A stretch of 5,951 nucleotides of DNA from Rickettsiales bacterium UBA1997 (lineage in GTDB: Bacteria; Pseudomonadota; Alphaproteobacteria; Rickettsiales; UBA1997), in contig DDCV01000004.1 in the NCBI GenBank assembly GCA_002335845.1, positions 7,933 through 13,883 on the forward strand, read 5' to 3'. The notes below the pieces were generated by a model. The model was not told the origin of the DNA, did no database searches, and saw nothing but the letters and a program-made list of their open reading frames with translations. Positions 1 through 5,951 of this stretch are shown in pieces. Each line of letters opens with the position of its first letter. Position 1 is the first letter of the stretch. Both the position numbers and the translations under genes were made by a program.

Positions 1-2
1 TT

Positions 3-22
3 ATTGACGGATCTGGGTTTAA
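3..22 (+). repeat. Terminal repeat, left copy
   Basis: These 20 bases read ATTGACGGATCTGGGTTTAA. They match the reverse complement of the last 20 bases of the window at 19 of 20 positions, the only difference being T versus C at the 18th base. Two copies facing each other at the very ends of a piece of this length are best explained as ends of a dispersed repeat or insertion sequence extending beyond both sides. I cannot assign an IS family from the sequence. No transposase coding sequence is attached within the window. Confidence 0.7.
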
Positions 23-24
23 TG

Positions 25-101
25 CCAATTCCCATCTTTAGAAGTGCTGGCTTCAGACAAAAAAGATGACGCATTATGGTGCTTCTAAAGTTGGTAATTG
101 G
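25..101. repeat. Imperfect palindrome (hairpin) next to the left repeat
   Basis: The arms at 25-47 and 79-101 are reverse complements at 19 of 23 positions. They start with CCAATT and share an unbroken CTTTAGAAG block, and they enclose a 31-base loop. The element sits just downstream of the prepilin gene. It lacks a T-run right after the stem on the minus strand, so it is not a textbook terminator. One minus-strand frame stays open across the whole 1-121 segment. A compact palindrome with open frames recalls rickettsial palindromic elements, but I cannot match it to a known class. It may belong to the same dispersed repeat as positions 3-22. Confidence 0.5.
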
Positions 102-121
102 TATAATATGCGCAACATTGC

Positions 122-1018
122 CTATGTTTCGTTTAAATCTATGTTAAATTTCTGACTTAAATAATTTTCAACCTGTTCTCTTTCACTATTTTTTAAAGCT
201 CTATTGTAAACAATAACCTCACCAATATAACCATCATAGCCGTAAGAAAAAGAAGTAGTGGTGCCGCTTCCAGTAGCTCTACACCCCATGGTTATTCTAG
301 TAATATTTGATAAAAAATTCGTATTAAAACTAGATTTATTATTATTGGTTTTACCGTTAATATACATAGCTGCGGTGTTGTTATTTCTATAAATGGCTGT
401 TGCTATAAAATCAACATCAGTACCTGGATGAGTCATACCAAAATAAGCACCATCTCTCCAAGATAACATGATATTGGGATTATTTATTGGTTCCCAGAAA
501 ACTATAATCCCACTGTAAGCACTATTTGCATCAGCGGGAGCAATGGCTATGCTTTGTTTTTGCATTATATAGGATTCTCTTCTCATCACAGTGAAAATAG
601 TAATTTCAGAATTTATAGCCAAATCATCATCAACAAGACAATTATCAGATCCATCGAACTTAAGACCAGCGATGCTATTTTTAAAAGCATTTTCGATATA
701 AATCGGCCTTCTGTTATTGCTGTTTGCAGCCTTATTTGCTGAATGTTCTTTACCAAATATTGATGGCTTTGTATCATTCCAAGCACTTACTAAGCTACCG
801 TCAGCTACTGAATCAGCAAAGCTTTCAGCCCTACTGGTTTCATACCAAGCTTCAAGACCACTTATAATATTTACAGGAGATTCTTTGGTGACCCTTTCAG
901 TGATCTTATGTATCATTTTTTGGTATAATTGAGAACCTTTTGTTATACCAGATATAAGAAGGCCTATTATCAAAATCACTATGGAAAGTTCCACTAAGGA
1001 AAACGCTTTCTTATACAT
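122..1018 (-). CDS. Prepilin-like protein with C-terminal LamG/concanavalin-like domain
   Basis: The 298-residue product opens with a type IV prepilin signal: a short basic leader (MYKKA), then F6-SLVEL with Glu10 at the +5 position, followed by a hydrophobic helix to about residue 24. The residue before the predicted cleavage site is Ala5 rather than the usual Gly. Residues about 52-298 resemble LamG/concanavalin-like modules found behind such leaders: GLEAWYETS near 54-62, an SAWND element near 78-82, AGLKFDGSDN near 117-126, and the closing block GYIGEVIVYNRALKNSER (263-280) with a final YLSQKFNI. By family knowledge it would be cleaved and methylated by a PilD-type peptidase and assembled into a pilus or type II-like pseudopilus. 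Carbohydrate or surface binding by the C-terminal domain is inference. The gene is monocistronic here. The ATG at 1018 has only a weak purine-rich stretch (AAGAAAATAAGA) upstream. Confidence 0.82.
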   Translation of the reverse strand: MYKKAFSLVELSIVILIIGLLISGITKGSQLYQKMIHKITERVTKESPVNIISGLEAWYETSRAESFADSVADGSLVSAWNDTKPSIFGKEHSANKAANSNNRRPIYIENAFKNSIAGLKFDGSDNCLVDDDLAINSEITIFTVMRRESYIMQKQSIAIAPADANSAYSGIIVFWEPINNPNIMLSWRDGAYFGMTHPGTDVDFIATAIYRNNNTAAMYINGKTNNNKSSFNTNFLSNITRITMGCRATGSGTTTSFSYGYDGYIGEVIVYNRALKNSEREQVENYLSQKFNIDLNET

Positions 1019-1050
1019 TCTTATTTTCTTATCATTATTTTTATTGCTCG

Positions 1051-1076
1051 TTAATATTGATAAAAATCAATACTAA
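1051..1076. promoter_or_regulatory. Inverted repeat upstream of the prepilin gene (possible operator)
   Basis: TTAATATTGAT and ATCAATACTAA flank an AAAA spacer and pair at 10 of 11 positions; the inner 7 bp are perfect. The centre lies about 45 bp upstream of the prepilin ATG, a suitable distance for a repressor or activator site or a 5' leader hairpin. Because the DNA is so AT-rich, a chance palindrome remains possible. No matching regulator gene is in the window. Confidence 0.35.
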
Positions 1077-1134
1077 CTATTTAACACCTAAAAGCTAACT
1101 TCGAATACTAAATAGAAAAAAATCACATATTATT

Positions 1135-1269
1135 TTAGCTATCATTCCAAACTTGATTTGGAGTTTTATAGCCAATAATTGCTAATTTTAAGGCATTGTT
1201 AACCAATGCATATCTAATAATCCACTTCTCTTTAAAATCAATAATTTTACAGAGATATAAAAAATCAAA
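1135..1269 (-). pseudogene. Possible remnant of an IS3/IS481-type transposase C-terminus
   Basis: A 44-codon stretch with no start codon at its upstream edge lies between in-frame stops (TAG at 1270-1272, TAA at 1135-1137). It ends with NNALKLAIIGYKTPNQVWND. The ends of IS3/IS481-family integrase-core transposases commonly read Y-N-x-x-R-x-H-x-x-L-G-Y-K-T-P-x-x-V. The two Asn and the GYKTPNQV block fall at exactly that spacing, but the expected Arg and His are both Leu here and the preceding Tyr is Val. It would therefore be a decayed fragment with the catalytic part missing. The assignment rests on about ten residues, so it is tentative; a random open frame is the alternative. Confidence 0.3.
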
Positions 1270-1385
1270 CTAGTTCACTTGTGCAAAGGTCTTTTAATAG
1301 TTTTATTTGCTTATTTTGGGCTAGAATTTTGGGCATTTTGCATTTTTTATTTTAAATGAATCCTTTATTTGCAAGGCTTAAGGAG

Positions 1386-1420
1386 CAAAAACTTTTGCCC
1401 CTAGGGGCAAAAATGTTTTG
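1386..1420 (-). terminator. Rho-independent terminator of ribH, possibly bidirectional
   Basis: The core at 1393-1412 is a perfect 20-bp palindrome: stem TTTTGCCC/GGGCAAAA closed by a CTAG loop. Outer CAAAAAC and GTTTTG arms can extend the stem with small bulges. Read on the minus strand, the hairpin is followed by GTTTTTG, the U-run expected of an intrinsic terminator, and it begins about 95 bp past the ribH stop. On the plus strand the tail is ATGTTTTG, which is weaker. It is by far the most GC-rich stem in this intergenic region. Confidence 0.75.
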
Positions 1421-1513
1421 TCAATATTTTTCATTAAATTGATAAATTTTCAAAGCGCAATATTTCTCTTTTTCAAAATATTTATCAAAGACAAAGTGGC
1501 GTCAATAATAAAA

Positions 1514-1939
1514 CTACAAATCAAATTCATTTTTGATTTCCATCATTTCAAGGCAGGCATTGGCAGCATCGCTACCTTTATTTTTCTTGCTGGGGTCGGC
1601 GCGATCAATAGCTTGATCTTCATTTTCTGCGGTAACTACGCCATAGCCAATGGCGGTTTTAAATTTCATTGCTAAATAGTTTATGCCACGAGCTGATTCT
1701 TGACAAACATAATCATAATGCGTGGTTTCGCCACGAATAACGCAGCCCAAAGTGATGTATCCAGAATATTTTCTACTAGTTTCTGCCATTGCTATTGTTG
1801 CTGGAATTTCAAAAACTCCGGGAACTTTTATGACATCATATTCATATTCAGAATTTTTTATTTTTTCCAATGCGCCATCAAGTAGCATGTTAGAAATATT
1901 TTGATAAAAAGTTGATTGAATTATTAAAATTTTTTTCAT
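1514..1939 (-). CDS. ribH: 6,7-dimethyl-8-ribityllumazine synthase
   Basis: This cytosolic enzyme condenses 5-amino-6-ribitylamino-uracil with 3,4-dihydroxy-2-butanone 4-phosphate to form lumazine, the penultimate step of riboflavin synthesis. The 141-residue product carries the family blocks in order: STFYQNISNMLLDGA (9-23) with the ring-stacking Phe11; VPGVFEIP (39-46); GCVIRGETTHYDYVC (65-79) with the catalytic-type His74; GYGVVTAEN (98-106), where Tyr99 stands in for the Phe of the Bacillus enzyme; and DRAD...NKGSDAA (112-126) with Arg113. It is about 10-15 residues shorter at the N-terminus than the Bacillus form; short forms are usual in alphaproteobacteria. The ATG at 1939 gives the expected first strand (KKILIIQS), although no clear ribosome binding site precedes it. 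It is divergent from ligA, has no riboflavin gene beside it, and no FMN riboswitch fits in the 90-bp leader. Confidence 0.95.
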   Translation of the reverse strand: MKKILIIQSTFYQNISNMLLDGALEKIKNSEYEYDVIKVPGVFEIPATIAMAETSRKYSGYITLGCVIRGETTHYDYVCQESARGINYLAMKFKTAIGYGVVTAENEDQAIDRADPSKKNKGSDAANACLEMMEIKNEFDL

Positions 1940-4168
<2,229 letters not shown>

Positions 4169-4180
4169 ACAAACAATATT

Positions 4181-4396
4181 ATGACAAGACTAATTTTAAC
4201 AATAATTAGATTTTACCAAATAGCAATATCGCCATTGCTTGGCTCTTATAAATGTCGCTTTTATCCAACTTGTTCAAATTATTTTCTAGAGTCAATCAAG
4301 AAGAACGGAGTTCTAAAAGGTGGTTTTTATGGCCTTTTAAGGATTTTAAGATGCCATCCTTTTTCAAAAAAAAGCGGCTTTGATCCAGTAAAATGA
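4181..4396 (+). CDS. yidD: Membrane protein insertion efficiency factor YidD
   Basis: The 71-residue product is a small membrane-associated protein of the YidD (DUF37) family, which helps YidC and Sec insert inner-membrane proteins. The family signature is nearly complete: an amphipathic N-terminus, [11 protein letters not shown] (11-21), [11 protein letters not shown] (24-34) with Cys25 and Cys31, a conserved Gly pair near 47-48, then RILRCHP (54-60) with Cys58 and the closing GFDPV (66-70). Length is typical. It starts 12 bp after the ligA stop and its TGA overlaps the next ATG (ATGA), so it is probably co-transcribed with ligA and translationally coupled to the ankyrin gene. In many bacteria yidD sits in the rpmH-rnpA-yidC cluster; here it does not, and no yidC is visible. 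No clear Shine-Dalgarno sequence precedes the ATG. Confidence 0.95.
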   Translation: MTRLILTIIRFYQIAISPLLGSYKCRFYPTCSNYFLESIKKNGVLKGGFYGLLRILRCHPFSKKSGFDPVK

Positions 4397-5838
4397 TTCT
4401 TATAAATTTATTAACATACATATTTTTATTCATATTTGCCAGCGAATCCATGGCTCAGGATATGGATAATGATAAATTCTTAGAAGAGCTTAATTCTCAA
4501 TTAATAAAGCAAAAAAAAGAGATGGATCCTTTTGCTGGCAAGGAAGTTGAAATTGATGTTGAATCTTTGGGTCTAGATGATCTTAGTAAAAAAGAGGTGC
4601 CAACTCCAGAAGTTCCTAAATCTTTACCAGAAAATTTACCCACCCCTAAAAACCTAAAGGATAGCTCCAATAAAGAAAAAAAAGAAATTAACACTAAGGA
4701 TATCAAGAAAGACAACGTAGATAAAGATGATAGCGCAGATAAATCTAAAATAAATGATAAAATAATCACAAACCAAGATCTAAAAAAAGCAAACTCAAAT
4801 AAACCTGATAACAAATCCAAATCTCCGCCCAAAGTAGAGATGCCAAAAGATCAAAGTGACATAAAAGACGATGAAAACTCTACGGTGAGCGCCGTTAAAA
4901 ACTTGCTGGATAAAATAAAAAAATCTGCTATCTTGAATAGCATCGAAGAGGTGACAAACAAAATTATCGCAAAAGAAGATGATGAAGATATTAAGGAAGA
5001 TGTTAAGGAAGATGTTAAGGTAAAAAATGATGAAATTAAAAATGAAGATAGTGCTGTTGATAAAGAAATGGAGCTTCTAAGGCAAAAATATGTCCTGCCA
5101 TTGCAAGATGGAAGTGAATACAAAGATTTATCATCTTCATATGCAAGACCCGTAACGAAAAATCTTAATCAATACATCAAAGATGAGGCTCCAGCCTTGC
5201 CAATTTTAAGTAGATTTCGCACAAATGACAATTTGCACATACCGCTAATACCAACACCTCAAGAAAGAATAAACAACTTATTTAATGCAATAGATAGTCA
5301 AAATGTACGCTATTTCAATAGCTCATACAAATATGTTCAAAACCCTAATGTCATAAGTATGAGGGGAGAGACCTTGCTAACTTATGCCATTATGAGTAGA
5401 AATTATCCCATTTTAGCATCTATTTTATCCAAAGGAGCCGACCCAAATCGACCAAACAAGCTTGGCTATAATCCCATAATAATAACGATTGAAACAAAAG
5501 ATTTCCGCGCATTTTACATGCTATTAGAAAATGGCGCAAATATAAATTATGAGGATAAATTTGGCAGAAATTATCTAATGTACGCCGCGCGCGTTGGATT
5601 TTTGCCTGCCGTTGAATATTTAATAGATAGGGGTATTGATATCAATTCTCAAGATAAAAACGGATTTACGCCTCTTGCTATAGCGAGCAAAAATAATAGA
5701 GCTTTAGTGGCAAAATATTTATCCAAAAATGGCGCTAGAGCATGGTCTGATAATTTTAATATCGATGATTCAGAGTCAGTGCCAGTGAAAGATTTAAGAA
5801 TAATGAGAGATTTGCAAGGAAAATGGCAAAAAAAATAG
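4393..5838 (+). CDS. Exported protein with charged linker and ankyrin repeats
   Basis: The 481-residue product starts with a hydrophobic segment (2-16) and a likely signal peptidase I site after Ser-Met-Ala21, so it is probably exported. The signal is unusual in having no Lys or Arg before the hydrophobic core. Residues about 25-230 form a low-complexity, probably disordered linker rich in Lys, Asp, Glu, Asn and Ser, with a Pro-rich patch (70-86) and KEDV repeats near 201-208. Residues about 290-323 may be a degenerate cap. Four ankyrin repeats follow at about 325-353, 358-387, 390-421 and 423-450, with hallmarks such as [19 protein letters not shown] and KNGA. Ankyrin repeats bind other proteins. 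Whether the target is periplasmic, surface or host cannot be told. The start codon overlaps the yidD stop, so coupled expression is likely. I do not recognise a named family. Confidence 0.85.
   Translation: MILINLLTYIFLFIFASESMAQDMDNDKFLEELNSQLIKQKKEMDPFAGKEVEIDVESLGLDDLSKKEVPTPEVPKSLPENLPTPKNLKDSSNKEKKEINTKDIKKDNVDKDDSADKSKINDKIITNQDLKKANSNKPDNKSKSPPKVEMPKDQSDIKDDENSTVSAVKNLLDKIKKSAILNSIEEVTNKIIAKEDDEDIKEDVKEDVKVKNDEIKNEDSAVDKEMELLRQKYVLPLQDGSEYKDLSSSYARPVTKNLNQYIKDEAPALPILSRFRTNDNLHIPLIPTPQERINNLFNAIDSQNVRYFNSSYKYVQNPNVISMRGETLLTYAIMSRNYPILASILSKGADPNRPNKLGYNPIIITIETKDFRAFYMLLENGANINYEDKFGRNYLMYAARVGFLPAVEYLIDRGIDINSQDKNGFTPLAIASKNNRALVAKYLSKNGARAWSDNFNIDDSESVPVKDLRIMRDLQGKWQKK
4987..5022 (+). 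repeat. Three in-frame 12-bp tandem repeats in the ankyrin gene linker
   Basis: The units GATATTAAGGAA, GATGTTAAGGAA and GATGTTAAGGTA are directly adjacent and encode DIKE, DVKE and DVKV. Each differs from the next by one base. Because the unit is a multiple of three, gain or loss by slippage would keep the reading frame and change only linker length. Confidence 0.8.
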
Positions 5839-5931
5839 AGTATCATTATTAGCCCGCTCATACTAATCCATGCACTAATACCAAAAAATATGCTTATGAA
5901 CTGGTTAATGTTTTTCAAAAAATCTTATTTG
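5839..5931 (+). other. Non-coding tail after the ankyrin gene
   Basis: I see no convincing gene or terminator in these 93 bases. A plus-strand frame opens at ATG 5890 (MLMNWLMFFKKSYLLN) and runs off the end of the window. It could be the start of a next gene, but it reads straight into the terminal repeat, so it may be fortuitous. No GC-rich hairpin with a T-run follows the ankyrin gene stop. Confidence 0.4.
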
Positions 5932-5951
5932 TTGAACCCAGATCCGTCAAT
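5932..5951 (-). repeat. Terminal repeat, right copy (inverted)
   Basis: Read on the minus strand this is ATTGACGGATCTGGGTTCAA, matching positions 3-22 at 19 of 20 bases in the opposite orientation. The two copies face outward in the order expected if the same element lies, inverted, just beyond each end. The similarity stops abruptly inside the window (TGCC on the left, CAAA on the right), so the shared boundary lies at this repeat. Confidence 0.7.

Larger units (their letters stand above)
1019..1513. other. 495-bp intergenic region between prepilin gene and ribH
   Basis: This very AT-rich stretch contains no intact gene that I can support. From left to right it holds an inverted repeat 33-58 bp upstream of the prepilin start, an open remnant resembling a transposase C-terminus (1135-1269), two 9-bp direct repeats ATTTTGGGC (1313-1321 and 1326-1334), and a strong hairpin (1386-1420) after ribH. 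The prepilin gene promoter should lie in its first 150 bases, but no clear -35/-10 pair stands out against the AT background. I checked the frames directly downstream of ribH for a remnant of nusB, a common ribH neighbour, and saw only short frames broken by stops. Confidence 0.6.

Noticed and set aside
554..932. Plus-strand frames opposite the prepilin gene (554-742 and 717-932)
   Set aside because: They are antisense to a gene with clear prepilin and LamG motifs, and have no features of their own.
1313..1334. Two ATTTTGGGC direct repeats with a 4-bp spacer
   Set aside because: They are short, lie in simple T-rich sequence and are not near a start codon. No regulatory role can be supported.
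1418..1675. Plus-strand open frame of 85 codons opposite the end of ribH
   Set aside because: It lies mostly antisense to ribH, whose motifs are clear, and its product has no recognisable family features.
4497..5123. Two minus-strand Ser/Leu/Phe-rich frames opposite the ankyrin gene linker
   Set aside because: They are the complement of Lys/Asp/Glu-rich codons, which automatically yields Ser, Leu and Phe. They mirror the low-complexity linker and are not genes.
5649..5918. Minus-strand frame with a hydrophobic N-terminus at the end of the window
   Set aside because: It uses a TTG start, two thirds of it is antisense to the ankyrin repeats, and the hydrophobic run can be explained by AT-rich DNA.
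5890..5951. Plus-strand frame starting MLMNWLMFF and running off the window
   Set aside because: Only 20 codons are visible, the last ones lie in the terminal repeat, and no ribosome binding site is seen. It cannot be called a gene.

Overview
The window is AT-rich and looks like an alphaproteobacterium of the Rickettsiales or endosymbiont type. This is inferred from base composition, the short RibH, a LigA with a family-typical core, a LamG-tailed prepilin and a secreted ankyrin-repeat protein. It is not proven by any marker gene. No rRNA, tRNA, CRISPR array, phage gene or intact transposase is visible.

Layout: the first 121 bases hold a 20-bp repeat and an imperfect 77-bp palindrome. A minus-strand gene (122-1018) encodes a prepilin-like protein with a C-terminal LamG/concanavalin-like domain. 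A 495-bp gap follows. It holds an inverted repeat upstream of the prepilin gene, a 45-codon open remnant that resembles the end of an IS3/IS481-type transposase, and a strong hairpin that probably terminates ribH. ribH (lumazine synthase, riboflavin pathway) lies on the minus strand at 1514-1939. A 90-bp divergent intergenic region separates it from a compact plus-strand unit: ligA (NAD-dependent DNA ligase), yidD (membrane-insertion helper), and a gene for an exported protein with a long acidic/basic linker and four ankyrin repeats. The ligA-yidD gap is 12 bp, and yidD overlaps the ankyrin gene by 4 bp (ATGA), so the three are probably co-transcribed. The last 113 bases have no supported gene and end in an inverted copy of the 20-bp repeat seen at the start.

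How the genes work together: ribH and ligA are housekeeping genes with unrelated jobs. YidD and the ankyrin protein share an envelope theme, and their stop/start overlap suggests coupled translation. The prepilin gene stands alone, so its secretion or pilus partners must lie elsewhere. The matching inverted repeat ends suggest that the window is bounded by two copies of a dispersed repeat or insertion-sequence end, possibly where an assembly broke. No clear new defence or mobile system is seen. The most interesting items are the terminal repeats, the LamG prepilin and the yidD-coupled secreted ankyrin protein.
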